Below, in pieces: positions 9,216 to 17,828 of a stretch of DNA of 64,000 nt; positions within the stretch are counted from its first letter, which is position 1, and every line of letters starts with the position of its first letter. The notes beneath the pieces were generated by a model that did no database searches, had not been told where the DNA came from, and was given only the letters and a program-made list of their open reading frames with translations. The stretch is from Streptococcus mitis. Its GTDB lineage: Bacteria; Bacillota; Bacilli; Lactobacillales; Streptococcaceae. Location of the stretch: assembly GCF_946190065.1 (NCBI RefSeq), contig NZ_CAMHZD010000002.1:1-64000 (forward strand), read 5' to 3'. The position numbers and the translations under genes are program-made.

Positions 9216-10010
9216 TTTACCCAGTTCTTGTGTTCGTTTGTAGGCTTGATGAACTGCATCCATGACCGTTCCTCGAAAAGCATGCGCTTCTAGGCTTGCT
9301 ACACCAGCGATAGTCGAACCGCCTGGGCTACAAACTTGATCTTTTAAGACCCCAGGATGTTCTTGGCTTTCTAGGACCAATTGCCCAGCTCCTACCACAG
9401 TTTGGGCTGCCATTTTCAGTGCTATTTCCCGTGGCAATCCCGTCTGAACACCTGCATCTGCCAAGGCTTCGATAAAGAGATAGACAAAGGCCGGTCCACA
9501 GCCTGCAAGACCTGTCGCTGCGTCGATTAAGCCTTCTCCCAGTTCAACCAAGAGACCAGCCTTGGATAAAAGCTGACAAAATAGCTCACTGTCCTCAGCC
9601 CTGCAATTAGAAGACAAGGCATAGCTAATCACTCCTTGACCGATAGAAGCAGGAGTATTTGGCATCATACGAATAATTCTGTGTTGATTTGGGATAAGAC
9701 TTGCTAGTTTTTCTAAAGTCAATCCAGCTGCCATGGAAATCAAAAGAAGACTTTCTCTTTTTTCAAGGATGGTCTGGTATTGAGAAAGCAGTTCAGAAAA
9801 CTGAGCAGGCTTAACTCCTAGAAAAATCACATCTGCTTCTGCAAAGATTTCGTCATTGCTAGAAGTCTGACCACCGAAGTTGGCGATGAAAGCATCCACC
9901 TTAGCTTGACTACGATTGGCAAGGAGAATCTGAGCACCCGTCTTGGCCTGCAAAACAGACTTGGCCAAACTAGCACCCATATTCCCCAAACCGATAAATC
10001 CAATCTTCAT
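9213..10010 (-). CDS. proC: Pyrroline-5-carboxylate reductase
   Basis: A 265-residue NAD(P)H enzyme for the last step of proline synthesis. The N-terminal Rossmann motif GFIGLGNMG is at 4-12, and the C-terminal family signature GLPREIALKMAAQTVVGAG with CSPGGSTIAGVASLE is intact. It starts 3 bp after the proA stop, completing a proB-proA-proC operon. Confidence 0.97.
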   Translation of the reverse strand: MKIGFIGLGNMGASLAKSVLQAKTGAQILLANRSQAKVDAFIANFGGQTSSNDEIFAEADVIFLGVKPAQFSELLSQYQTILEKRESLLLISMAAGLTLEKLASLIPNQHRIIRMMPNTPASIGQGVISYALSSNCRAEDSELFCQLLSKAGLLVELGEGLIDAATGLAGCGPAFVYLFIEALADAGVQTGLPREIALKMAAQTVVGAGQLVLESQEHPGVLKDQVCSPGGSTIAGVASLEAHAFRGTVMDAVHQAYKRTQELGK

Positions 10011-10013
10011 CTC

Positions 10014-11276
10014 TTACTCCCTTATCTGTCCGTCACCAGTAACCACATATTTGTAGCTAGTCAATTCCTTCAAGCCCATGGGACCACGTGCGTGCAGTTT
10101 CTGAGTAGAAATTCCCATTTCACAACCCAGACCAAATTGGCCACCATCTGTGAAACGAGTTGAGGCATTGACATAAACCGCTGCAGAGTCCACTTGATCT
10201 GTAAAGTAAGCTGCCGCATCTGCATTTTCCGTCACAATTGCGTCCGAATGATGGGTACTGTGGGCTTCAATATGCTCAACCGCTTCTTCTAAACTGCTCA
10301 CAACCTTAACAGCTAGCACATAGTCTAAAAACTCGGTGTCAAAGTCTTGGGCCTCAGCTACTTGACCTGAAACAAACTGGCTTGCTTTGCTATCCAAGCG
10401 GAATTGAATTGGTTCCAACCCAGCTTCTTTACGCTCTGAAACCAGAACTTTCTCCAAGCGAGGAAGGAAGCTTGCTGCCTTGTCTTCATGAACAAGTAGA
10501 ACCTCCATGGCATTGCAGACAGAAGGACGACTGGTTTTGGCATTATTGATGATAGACAGAGCCTTGTCTTCATCTGCATCCTTATCCACATAAACATGGA
10601 CAATACCAGTTCCTGTCTCGATAACAGGTACAATCGCATTTTCGACCACCGCATTAATCAAGCCAGCTCCTCCACGAGGAATAAGAAGGTCTAGATAGCC
10701 CTTTGCCTTCATCATGGCGTAGCTACTTTCACGGCTAGTATCTTCCACTAGTTGAATCACATCTGGGTGAATAGTCGTTGTCTCCAAGCCCTTCTTTAAG
10801 GCTGTGACAATGGCATGGGCTGTTTGATAGGCATCCTTCCCACTACGAAGAACAACCGCATTCCCACTCTTGATAGCCAGAGCAGCCGCGTCAGACGTCA
10901 CATTTGGACGACTTTCATAGATAATACCGATAACACCCATAGCCACACGTTTTTTGGTGATCACTAAGCCATTTTCAAGCTGACTTGTTTCTAAAACTTC
11001 ACCGATTGGATCTGGTAAAGCAACCACTTCACGAATCCCAGTTGCCATTGCTTCTATGCGCCCTGCATCCAAATAAAGACGATCCAACATCACATCTGAG
11101 ATTTTACCCTTGGCCGCCTCCATATCAAGGGCATTGGCCGCTAAAATTTCCTCAGTAGCTACTAATAAATGATCAGACATGGCTAGCAAAGCTTGGTTTT
11201 TCACCTCTTCACTAGCTGTGTTGATCGATTTTTTAACAGCCTGTACCTGTTCAAATTGTTCTTGTGTACTTACCAT
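10014..11276 (-). CDS. proA: Gamma-glutamyl phosphate reductase
   Basis: A 420-residue aldehyde-dehydrogenase-fold enzyme reducing gamma-glutamyl phosphate to glutamate semialdehyde. The catalytic cysteine is Cys254 in [11 protein letters not shown]. Cofactor-binding segments such as [20 protein letters not shown] are intact. A GAGGTAAACT ribosome site precedes the ATG, 9 bp after proB. Confidence 0.97.
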   Translation of the reverse strand: MVSTQEQFEQVQAVKKSINTASEEVKNQALLAMSDHLLVATEEILAANALDMEAAKGKISDVMLDRLYLDAGRIEAMATGIREVVALPDPIGEVLETSQLENGLVITKKRVAMGVIGIIYESRPNVTSDAAALAIKSGNAVVLRSGKDAYQTAHAIVTALKKGLETTTIHPDVIQLVEDTSRESSYAMMKAKGYLDLLIPRGGAGLINAVVENAIVPVIETGTGIVHVYVDKDADEDKALSIINNAKTSRPSVCNAMEVLLVHEDKAASFLPRLEKVLVSERKEAGLEPIQFRLDSKASQFVSGQVAEAQDFDTEFLDYVLAVKVVSSLEEAVEHIEAHSTHHSDAIVTENADAAAYFTDQVDSAAVYVNASTRFTDGGQFGLGCEMGISTQKLHARGPMGLKELTSYKYVVTGDGQIRE

Positions 11277-11285
11277 AGTTTACCT

Positions 11286-12395
11286 CTAAAATTCTGTAAA
11301 GAGTAGTTGGATTTCAGGAGTAATGGAAATCCAGTCATCACGGTGAATCAAGACTCCCTTGGCTTTTTGAGAACGCAACATATCCTCCAAAGCAGATGCA
11401 CCAAATTGCACGCGTCCTTTTCCAAGTGATTTTCCACTTTCCTTGTCAAATACTGTCACGATATCACCGTAAGAAAAGGATCCTTCTGCTTCAACGATAC
11501 CAGATAAGAGAAGACTCTTTCCATGTTGAGAGAGAGCTTCTGCAGCCCCTTTATCAACCCAAATAGAACCTTGACTCTGAGCATAGAAGGCAAGCCATTG
11601 TTTTTGGGTACGAAGTCCCTTCTCTTGCGCAACAAAGTAGGAACCATCCTTGGTCTCCTCAGCTGCTTCAATCATGGCATCCGCCTTCAAGGATGAGCAG
11701 ATAAAAACAGGAACTCCTGATTCCGTCGCAATGGTGGAAGCTTTGATTTTTGTCAGCATGCCCCCAGTTCCGTTTGAAGAACCGGCACCACCAGCCATAT
11801 CAATAATCTCACGATTGATGGTCTCGATTCGCTCCAAGCGTTTGGCTCTTGGATCTGAATTAGGATTTCCAGTATAGAGACCGTCTACGTCTGTCAAGAG
11901 GACCAAAAGGTCAGCTTGGACCATGGCCGCTACCTGCGCACTCAGAGTATCATTGTCCCCAACCTTGAGCTCATCAATAACGACACTGTCATTCTCATTA
12001 ATAATAGGAATCGCCCCACGGCTAAGTAGAACTGACAAAGCCTGATGGGCATTCTTATAACGGCGCTTATCCACAAAATCATCCTGGGTCAGCAAGATTT
12101 GTGCAGAAACGATTTGGCGCAAGAGAAGATTGGTTGTGTATTCTTCCAACAAAAGACCCTGTCCTACCGCTGCTGAAGCCTGTTTATCAGCAATCTTAGT
12201 CGGACGCTTTTTAAATCCTAAGGCCCCAAAACCAGCCGCAATGGCACCTGAAGACACCAAAATCAATTCATGACCAGCCTCGTGCAGCATAGCCAACTGC
12301 TGGGTAATAGCCTTTACCTTACTACGTGATAAACTTCCATCCTCATTCGTCAGAGAAGAAGTCCCCACCTTAAAGACAATCCGTTTGTATTTCAT
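11286..12395 (-). CDS. proB: Glutamate 5-kinase
   Basis: A 369-residue enzyme for the first committed step of proline synthesis, normally feedback-inhibited by proline. The amino-acid kinase domain ([54 protein letters not shown]) is followed by a C-terminal PUA domain (from about residue 270). The start at 12395 ([11 protein letters not shown]) has GGAG at 7 nt. An upstream in-frame ATG at 12416 has no ribosome site. Confidence 0.97.
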   Translation of the reverse strand: MKYKRIVFKVGTSSLTNEDGSLSRSKVKAITQQLAMLHEAGHELILVSSGAIAAGFGALGFKKRPTKIADKQASAAVGQGLLLEEYTTNLLLRQIVSAQILLTQDDFVDKRRYKNAHQALSVLLSRGAIPIINENDSVVIDELKVGDNDTLSAQVAAMVQADLLVLLTDVDGLYTGNPNSDPRAKRLERIETINREIIDMAGGAGSSNGTGGMLTKIKASTIATESGVPVFICSSLKADAMIEAAEETKDGSYFVAQEKGLRTQKQWLAFYAQSQGSIWVDKGAAEALSQHGKSLLLSGIVEAEGSFSYGDIVTVFDKESGKSLGKGRVQFGASALEDMLRSQKAKGVLIHRDDWISITPEIQLLFTEF

Positions 12396-12424
12396 AGTCT
12401 CACTCCGATTCTTCATATTTATCC

Positions 12425-12433
12425 ATTATAACA
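12425..12433 (-). promoter_or_regulatory. Probable extended -10 of the proBAC promoter
   Basis: The minus strand reads TGTTATAATG about 30 bp upstream of proB, downstream of the rluD terminator. No strong -35 box is seen. Confidence 0.45.
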
Positions 12434-12461
12434 TGAATGGCAGGAAATAGAAAAGAGTTGA

Positions 12462-12500
12462 TAGGAAAAAGGTCGAGACAAGTCATCTCAACCTTTTTTC
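12462..12500 (-). terminator. Terminator after rluD
   Basis: The stem AAGGTTGAGA / TCTCGACCTT (one G-T pair) is followed by TTTTTCC on the minus strand, just after the rluD stop. The other strand also ends in a T run. Confidence 0.8.
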
Positions 12501-12504
12501 ACGT

Positions 12505-13395
12505 CTAATTCTTTCTCAATCTCTCCAATGTTTCCTTAAAAATCTCTGGGATATCTGCTGTAAATTCTAAGGTCTCACCTGTTCTCGGATGAGTAAATCC
12601 TAGAGTCTTGGCATGAAGAAATTGTCCATGTCCTTTCAAAGTCTTACGAGGACCATAAACTTCATCACCAGCGATTGGATGGCCAATATAAGCCATATGG
12701 ACACGAATCTGATGAGTGCGACCTGTCTCTAGCTGCAACTCTACCAAGCTATAATCACCAAAGCGTTCTAAGACGTGGAAACGGGTCACTGCAGGCTTTC
12801 CTTTAGCAGTCACAGCCTGTTTCTTCCGGTCTTTTTCACTACGGCCAATCGGCGCTTCAATCACACCGCGATCATTAGGCAAATTCCCATGAATAATCGC
12901 CCAATATTTGCGGAGAGACTTCTTATCCTTGAGTTCTTGGGCAAGTGCTAGATGCGCCTCATCATTTTTAGCAATCATGAGAAGGCCAGACGTATCCTTA
13001 TCAATACGATGAACAATTCCTGGGCGTAGAACCCCATTGATACCCGACAAGTCCTTAATATGATACATAAGGGCATTTACTAGAGTTCCACTAGTATGAC
13101 CAGCACTCGGATGCACCACCATCCCCTGAGGTTTGTTAACGACGGCCACATCCTCATCTTGGTAGATGATATCTAGCGGAAGATTCTCAGCCACATACTC
13201 TAAGACCTCCGGCTCTGGTACATGGTAAGTGACGATATCACCCTCTTGAACTGTGTATTTAGCTTTCTTGACTTGACCATTAACCAAGACCTGTCCTGAT
13301 TTGATTTGTTCATTCGCGAGACTACGTGATAATTCTGTCAAATCCGACAAAGCCTTATCTAAACGCAGGCCACCAGTTTCAATTTTAATTTCCAT
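12505..13395 (-). CDS. rluD: RluA-family 23S rRNA pseudouridine synthase (RluD type)
   Basis: A 296-residue pseudouridine synthase: an N-terminal S4 domain (LDKALSDLTELSRSLANEQI; GQVLVNGQVKKAKYTV), then the catalytic domain with HRIDKDTSGLLMIAKN, whose Asp is the catalytic residue. By analogy with RluD it should modify the helix 69 loop of 23S rRNA, though the exact site is inferred. Its ATG overlaps the lspA reading frame by 11 bp, the usual lspA-rluD coupling. Confidence 0.94.
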   Translation of the reverse strand: MEIKIETGGLRLDKALSDLTELSRSLANEQIKSGQVLVNGQVKKAKYTVQEGDIVTYHVPEPEVLEYVAENLPLDIIYQDEDVAVVNKPQGMVVHPSAGHTSGTLVNALMYHIKDLSGINGVLRPGIVHRIDKDTSGLLMIAKNDEAHLALAQELKDKKSLRKYWAIIHGNLPNDRGVIEAPIGRSEKDRKKQAVTAKGKPAVTRFHVLERFGDYSLVELQLETGRTHQIRVHMAYIGHPIAGDEVYGPRKTLKGHGQFLHAKTLGFTHPRTGETLEFTADIPEIFKETLERLRKN

Positions 13396-13846
13396 TTATT
13401 TCCTCTTTTAGCATTACAATCAATAAAATAATCACTCCAACAGTCAGATAGCTATCTGCCACATTGAAAATTGCAAAATTGATAAAGTCCAAGTGAAACA
13501 TATCCACAACAAAGCCCTGACTTACCCTGTCAATAAAGTTTCCAAGACCACCTGCGATAATCAAGGTCAAACCCAAGACCATCCAGAATGAGTCCTCCAT
13601 GTGTTTATGTAGATACCAAATGGCACCTACCACGACAACCAGGGTAATGACAGCGAATAACAACTGCTGATCTTGTAAGATAGAAAAGGCTGCACCTCGA
13701 TTTTGCAGGTAGGTCAAACTAACGAAATTGGGAATCCAAGAGCGTACTTCACCCAGTGGAATCTGCTGGACGATATAGGATTTTACCAACTGATCAAGCC
13801 CAATCAAAAGTAGTACAATGACTGCCACTATTCCTCTTTTTTTCAT
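13385..13846 (-). CDS. lspA: Lipoprotein signal peptidase II
   Basis: A 153-residue membrane aspartyl protease that cleaves prolipoproteins before the lipid-modified Cys. Four hydrophobic segments are visible. The catalytic aspartates lie in GGLGNFIDRVSQGFVVDMF and FAIFNVADSYLTVG. It serves lipoproteins in this window such as those at 14994, 34338 and 50565. Its ATG overlaps the stop of the upstream LysR gene (ATGA). Confidence 0.97.
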   Translation of the reverse strand: MKKRGIVAVIVLLLIGLDQLVKSYIVQQIPLGEVRSWIPNFVSLTYLQNRGAAFSILQDQQLLFAVITLVVVVGAIWYLHKHMEDSFWMVLGLTLIIAGGLGNFIDRVSQGFVVDMFHLDFINFAIFNVADSYLTVGVIILLIVMLKEEINGN

Positions 13847-14751
13847 GATTTCCTCTTCTGATTAAAATATTCTTGCATGACTTCTACAAAGAGAGTCCCA
13901 GCTTGACTCAGCTCCACTTCTTCACGTTTAACATAGACCATGCGATTATCTAGGTTATCCTTGAGACGAATGACTGTAATCCCATTGACACTGTCACTAT
14001 CTAAAAATCCGGAACCTGTTGCATAAGCGTCCGTCCGCTCCAAAATACCATTCAAAGTAGCACGGTCTGTCACATTGAACATCTGCGAGCTCGCACTGGT
14101 ATCAACAAAGTTCTCTGAATAATAAAGGTACTCATCTTTCTCTTGAGTGAAACGAACCGTTGGTAGATCAGCTAAATCCTCCATAACCAATTCCTCTTTC
14201 TGAGCCAAAGGATGCCCCTCGCGGAGATAAATGTGGGTATGGAAGGAAATCAATTCAATGACCTCTAAGCCTAGCTTTTCAACCCGTTGCATAATACCCT
14301 TTTTATTTTGATTGTTAAGGTAGATAATCCCAATCTCACTATGCCCTTGGGCTACTTCGTCTAAGATTTGAACAGTAGTTGATTCAAAAATACGGAAGTT
14401 CTTATAGTCAGGATAGCGCTCTGAGAAAGCCGTAATGGTTGGTGGCAAGAAGTCATAGTGCTGACTAGCAATTGAAAATTCATCTTTTTCTTCCTCAGGA
14501 TTGGCATACTGATTTTGAAAAATATCAAATCCTTTAACCAATTCTTGCGCTTTTTCATAGAATTCCATACCACGACGGGTCAAGAAAGTCCCTGAGCTGG
14601 TCCGACGGAAAATCTTAAAGCCCAACTCTTTTTCCAAATCACGAACAGAAATAGACAGACTCGGCTGACTAACATACATCTTTTCAGCAGCTTCACGAAA
14701 AGTACCGCTATTCGCAATAGCCACAACATAGCGTAATTGTTGAATGTTCAT
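13843..14751 (-). CDS. cpsY: LysR-family regulator, CpsY/MtaR-like
   Basis: A 302-residue LysR regulator. The N-terminal winged helix-turn-helix is FREAAEKMYVSQPSLSISVRDLEKELGFKIF in two parts around residues 18-50, followed by the periplasmic-binding-like effector domain. It strongly resembles CpsY/MtaR of pathogenic streptococci, which control methionine transport and cell-surface traits. It is the promoter-proximal gene of a unit with lspA and rluD. The operon may also be autoregulated (inferred from family habit). Confidence 0.88.
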   Translation of the reverse strand: MNIQQLRYVVAIANSGTFREAAEKMYVSQPSLSISVRDLEKELGFKIFRRTSSGTFLTRRGMEFYEKAQELVKGFDIFQNQYANPEEEKDEFSIASQHYDFLPPTITAFSERYPDYKNFRIFESTTVQILDEVAQGHSEIGIIYLNNQNKKGIMQRVEKLGLEVIELISFHTHIYLREGHPLAQKEELVMEDLADLPTVRFTQEKDEYLYYSENFVDTSASSQMFNVTDRATLNGILERTDAYATGSGFLDSDSVNGITVIRLKDNLDNRMVYVKREEVELSQAGTLFVEVMQEYFNQKRKS

Positions 14752-14779
14752 CTTCTACCCCCAACTTCTTTATCTTTTC

Positions 14780-14807
14780 ATTATACCATATTTTAGAAGT
14801 TTTCCAA
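14780..14807 (-). promoter_or_regulatory. Promoter of cpsY-lspA-rluD
   Basis: On the minus strand TTGGAA (14802-14807), a 16-bp spacer and TATAAT (14780-14785), with TGG before the -10 (extended -10). It sits about 30 bp upstream of the ATG. Confidence 0.7.
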
Positions 14808-14993
14808 AAAGGAAAAAAGTCTGGAAATTTTCAAGTCTAAGCGAATACTCTAATACCTCAATACAAGAATTAGAATGATATCTTTTTTCAGTCCTCATTT
14901 TATTTCAAACAAATAAAAACAGCAAATCTTGTTGATTTACCGTTTAAAACATGATACAAGAAAACTCTCTAAAAATTTCTTTTATTCTATAAA

Positions 14994-15404
14994 TCAACTA
15001 GAATAAGCTTCTTCAACCCTATTCGCTATATCTGGACTTACTTCCCAAATCCCAACATAAGGTTGTTCAATAAACTGTTTTTCTTTCATAGTGTATAGAT
15101 AGGCTACACTATCCTTTTCCTCATTCTGATGAGTGAATTTGATAATGATGTAATCTTTATCATTTGTCGGTTGATCATTGAAACTCTCAAAAGTTGTAGA
15201 TTTGGACTGTTTCTGTATCTCCTCAATCAATTTTGAAATTTCTTCTCTCTTGTTTATAGTTTTAACATCTTCAGAAATTTTTTTCTTCAAGGAAATTACA
15301 GAGACCGTTTCAGGTTCAGGAAGAATAAGTTTTTTCTTACTGACACAAGCAGATAGAACAAGAAATGAGATTGAACAGACTATCATGGTGATCATCTTTT
15401 TCAT
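14994..15404 (-). CDS. Small lipoprotein, DUF5301-like
   Basis: A 136-residue predicted lipoprotein. A short signal peptide (KKMITMIVCSISFLVLSAC) ends in the lipobox LSAC, so the mature protein is lipid-anchored at Cys 20. The rest is charged, with a Lys/Glu-rich helix (ISKLIEEIQKQSK) and a beta-rich C-terminus ending in VGIWEVSPDIANRVEEAYSS. It resembles the DUF5301 family of streptococcal lipoproteins, whose function is unknown. It lies next to a possible integrase remnant, so it may be accessory DNA. About 240 bp on its 3' side, up to the cpsY start, shows no further gene. Confidence 0.75.
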   Translation of the reverse strand: MKKMITMIVCSISFLVLSACVSKKKLILPEPETVSVISLKKKISEDVKTINKREEISKLIEEIQKQSKSTTFESFNDQPTNDKDYIIIKFTHQNEEKDSVAYLYTMKEKQFIEQPYVGIWEVSPDIANRVEEAYSS

Positions 15405-15541
15405 ACAGCTTCACATCCTTTCCATATTTCTGCTAGCTCACTAAGATAAAATTATAATATCAAACCTTAGCAATTTTTGCAATATCTTATTCCTTTATAA
15501 AATTCATTACTGTAAAAATTCTACTAGATTATAATTTTTCA

Positions 15542-15589
15542 ACAACAGATAAAGTAGCTAACAAGTTCGCTTCATATATAGGATTTTAA
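15542..15589 (+). pseudogene. Possible 3' remnant of a tyrosine integrase gene
   Basis: The + strand frame ending at the TAA of 15587-15589 encodes TTDKVANKFASYIGF, which looks like the C-terminal end of a streptococcal phage/ICE integrase (family-type ...ANKFA-Y-). Upstream the frame closes within about 130 bp and shows no integrase core motif. A strong hairpin follows at 15622-15655. The match is short and from memory, so this is a suggestion of a decayed insertion, not a firm call. Confidence 0.35.
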
Positions 15590-15621
15590 ATATGGGTACC
15601 AGCGTGGGTACCAAAACAAAA

Positions 15622-15655
15622 AAAGAGGCTCTCCGAAATCTCGGAAAGCCTTATT
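15622..15655. terminator. Stem-loop terminator (bidirectional) in a gene-free patch
   Basis: The stem AGGCT(C)TCCGA / TCGGA(A)AGCCT has a 4-nt loop. It is followed by TTATTT on the + strand and by seven T on the minus strand. It ends no intact gene on either side and fits the 3' end of the possible integrase remnant. Confidence 0.7.
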
Positions 15656-15700
15656 TAATGCTACTTCTAGCTTCCTCGCCTTTATACTTCAAGGCTCGGG

Positions 15701-15727
15701 ATAAAAAGGTTCACTGGACCTTTTTAT
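15701..15727 (-). terminator. Terminator of rplU-prp-rpmA
   Basis: AAAAAGGT / ACCTTTTT with a 7-nt loop overlaps the rpmA stop codon. The minus strand continues with TTTTTATCC. Confidence 0.7.
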
Positions 15728-16017
15728 TTTGCGATTGGGTAAACAGAAACTTGTTTTTTATCGCGTCCTTTACGTTCAAAGCGTACTACGCCCTCAACTT
15801 TAGCGAACAAAGTATCGTCTCCACCACGTCCAACGTTTACACCAGGGTAGATGTGTGTACCACGTTGACGGTAAAGGATTGATCCACCTGTTACAGTTTG
15901 TCCGTCAGCTGCTTTAGCTCCAAGACGTTTTGCTTGTGAATCACGTCCGTTTGATGTAGAACCTCCACCTTTTTTGTGGGCGAAAAGTTGCAAGTTGCTA
16001 AGAGTCATTTTTAACAT
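15724..16017 (-). CDS. rpmA: 50S ribosomal protein L27
   Basis: A 97-residue L27 precursor with the Firmicutes-type N-terminal extension [12 protein letters not shown], which must be removed before AHKKGGGS so that the mature N-terminus can reach the peptidyl-transferase centre. The processing protease Prp is encoded immediately upstream. The body ([35 protein letters not shown]) is standard. GGAGG precedes the ATG. Confidence 0.98.
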   Translation of the reverse strand: MLKMTLSNLQLFAHKKGGGSTSNGRDSQAKRLGAKAADGQTVTGGSILYRQRGTHIYPGVNVGRGGDDTLFAKVEGVVRFERKGRDKKQVSVYPIAK

Positions 16018-16033
16018 AATGTTTTCCTCCGTG

Positions 16034-16387
<354 letters not shown>

Positions 16388-16393
16388 TTAAAA

Positions 16394-16708
16394 TTAAGCG
16401 TTGATTGCGTTGATGACAACTTTAGTATATGGTTGACGGTGACCTTGTTTACGGTGGCTACCTTTTTTAGGTTTGTACTTGTAAGTAACAACTTTCTTTT
16501 GTTTTCCTTGTTTTTCAACAGTTCCAACTACAGTAGCTCCAGCAACAAGTGGAGTTCCGACAACAGTGTTTTCACCACCAACAAGAACAACTTCGTTAAA
16601 AGTAACTTCTTGACCAGCTTCAACGTTCAATTTTTCAACGTAAACTGCTTGACCAACTTCAACTTTAACTTGTTTTCCGCCAGTTTTGATAATTGCGTAT
16701 GTGCTCAT
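16394..16708 (-). CDS. rplU: 50S ribosomal protein L21
   Basis: A 104-residue L21 ([36 protein letters not shown] at the C-terminus). First gene of rplU-prp-rpmA, with an AGGAGG site. A leader of roughly 220 nt lies between the promoter at 16944-16972 and the start codon, long enough for feedback regulation. Confidence 0.98.
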
Positions 16709-16940
16709 TATGCACCTCCTATGATTTTTATGGGTTTCCCCGAATTTTTTGTGAAGACTCGCCTAGCATCGTGGGACGAACCACTTAAAAGAAGAGCTCT
16801 AAGTATAACAAAGAATAAACTAGGAATTGAGCCGAAGGCATAACTTATGTTAGGCAAGGCGACAATGACGAAGTTTAAATTTGTTATACGACGAGCAACG
16901 ATGTTCGTGCGGTTGCACAGGAACGTGCATAGTCAACTCT
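16709..16940 (-). promoter_or_regulatory. Candidate L21-type ribosomal protein leader
   Basis: About 230 nt of untranslated leader lies between the rplU promoter and its start codon. It contains several self-complementary segments: GTGCA hairpin arms near the 5' end, GAAGAgtTGACT near 16930 against AGTCTTC near 16755, and the inserted element 16803-16889. L21 leaders are a known class in Firmicutes. I cannot verify the conserved core by eye, so the class is inferred from position and length. Confidence 0.4.
16803..16889 (-). repeat. BOX-like 87-bp element with new inverted ends
   Basis: The core keeps the boxC-boxA arrangement (AACTAGGAAttgAGCCG ... GGCAAGGCGACaaTGACG..GTTT) without boxB. 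Instead of the usual BOX ends it is bounded by a perfect 10-bp inverted repeat, GTATAACAAA (16803-16812) and TTTGTTATAC (16880-16889). It lies inside the transcribed leader of rplU, so the RNA should fold into a long hairpin. Confidence 0.6.
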
Positions 16941-16943
16941 TCA

Positions 16944-16972
16944 AGTATAGCATATCTCCTATTTTCTTACAA
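16944..16972 (-). promoter_or_regulatory. Promoter of rplU-prp-rpmA
   Basis: On the minus strand TTGTAA (16967-16972), 17 bp, TATACT (16944-16949), with an extended -10 (TGC before TATACT). Confidence 0.7.
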
Positions 16973-16982
16973 GTAATAACAC

Positions 16983-17675
16983 CTAAAATGAAGCTTTTTC
17001 TTTTACTTTTTTCCGCCACGAGGCAAAAAGCATACTGAGGTAAAAAATACTCATCATAATAGGAACACCAAGAATAGTCTTTTCATGATAGAAAATCGTC
17101 AAATAGGCTGAAAAGACAACGCCAAGGACAAAACTACTAAGCAGGCTAACAAATATAAATCCTTCACGCAAAAAAGGTGTGTGCTTGGTTCGGAAATAAT
17201 CTCCAAAAGCCAGCATGGTCCGCTTGATATTTCCTGTCATAAAAGCGTTATTATAGGCAATACCCGACACTTCTCCAAAAGCAGTTGTCACCAGTCCCAT
17301 ACAGAAGGCCAAGGGTGGTACTAGATAGATATTATCCACAGTTTGCGGCACAAAACCAATAATGATTGATAAGATTGCCAAAGGAATCAGTGACAGAATC
17401 GGTTTTTTCACAATTCTCAATTTTTCCTTATAAACAGTTAATAAAAAGACCCCCATCATAAAAGCTAGCAAGGTGAGAACCTTGTCCCTAACATCTGAAA
17501 CATTATTTTGGATTAATTCTACTGAAAGAAAGACGACATTCCCAGTTTGTCCAGCTACAAGAGTGTTCCCTCGCACAATAAACGTATAGGCATCTACATA
17601 ACCTGCACAAAAAGTCAAAAAAAGCGCTAGCCTCTTAGACTGACGTGATATTTTTCTTATCGGTAATAACCTCAT
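16983..17675 (-). CDS. YoaK/DUF1275 family membrane protein
   Basis: A 230-residue integral membrane protein with about six hydrophobic helices and the family signature FLTFCAGYVDAYTFI ... GQTGNVVFLSVEL near the N-terminus. DUF1275/YoaK proteins are uncharacterised presumed transporters. The start at 17675 (MRLLPIRKIS) follows GGGAGGGAAA. The ATG four codons earlier lacks a ribosome site. It stands alone, divergent from the oxidoreductase gene at 17829. Confidence 0.85.
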   Translation of the reverse strand: MRLLPIRKISRQSKRLALFLTFCAGYVDAYTFIVRGNTLVAGQTGNVVFLSVELIQNNVSDVRDKVLTLLAFMMGVFLLTVYKEKLRIVKKPILSLIPLAILSIIIGFVPQTVDNIYLVPPLAFCMGLVTTAFGEVSGIAYNNAFMTGNIKRTMLAFGDYFRTKHTPFLREGFIFVSLLSSFVLGVVFSAYLTIFYHEKTILGVPIMMSIFYLSMLFASWRKKVKEKASF

Positions 17676-17764
17676 TTTCCCTCCCATTTCATTTACTCAT
17701 CTCATTATTGTACCACTTTCTTTGGAAAAGACCTAGTAGCTTATTTGAAATTTTTTCCCCTCTG

Positions 17765-17794
17765 TTGGATAGTCCTGTCTATCTATGTTATAAT
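17765..17794 (+). promoter_or_regulatory. Promoter of the oxidoreductase-helicase pair
   Basis: TTGGAT (17765-17770), 18 bp, TATAAT (17789-17794) with a TGT extension; about 35 bp upstream of the AAGGAG site of the gene at 17829. Confidence 0.75.
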
Positions 17795-17828
17795 GAAAGA
17801 AGGATTTGAAATTGGAAAAGGAGTAACT

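Noticed and set aside
15592-15882. 96-codon + strand frame starting after the possible integrase remnant
   Set aside because: It runs antisense through rpmA and has no ribosome site; its apparent length is a shadow of rpmA.
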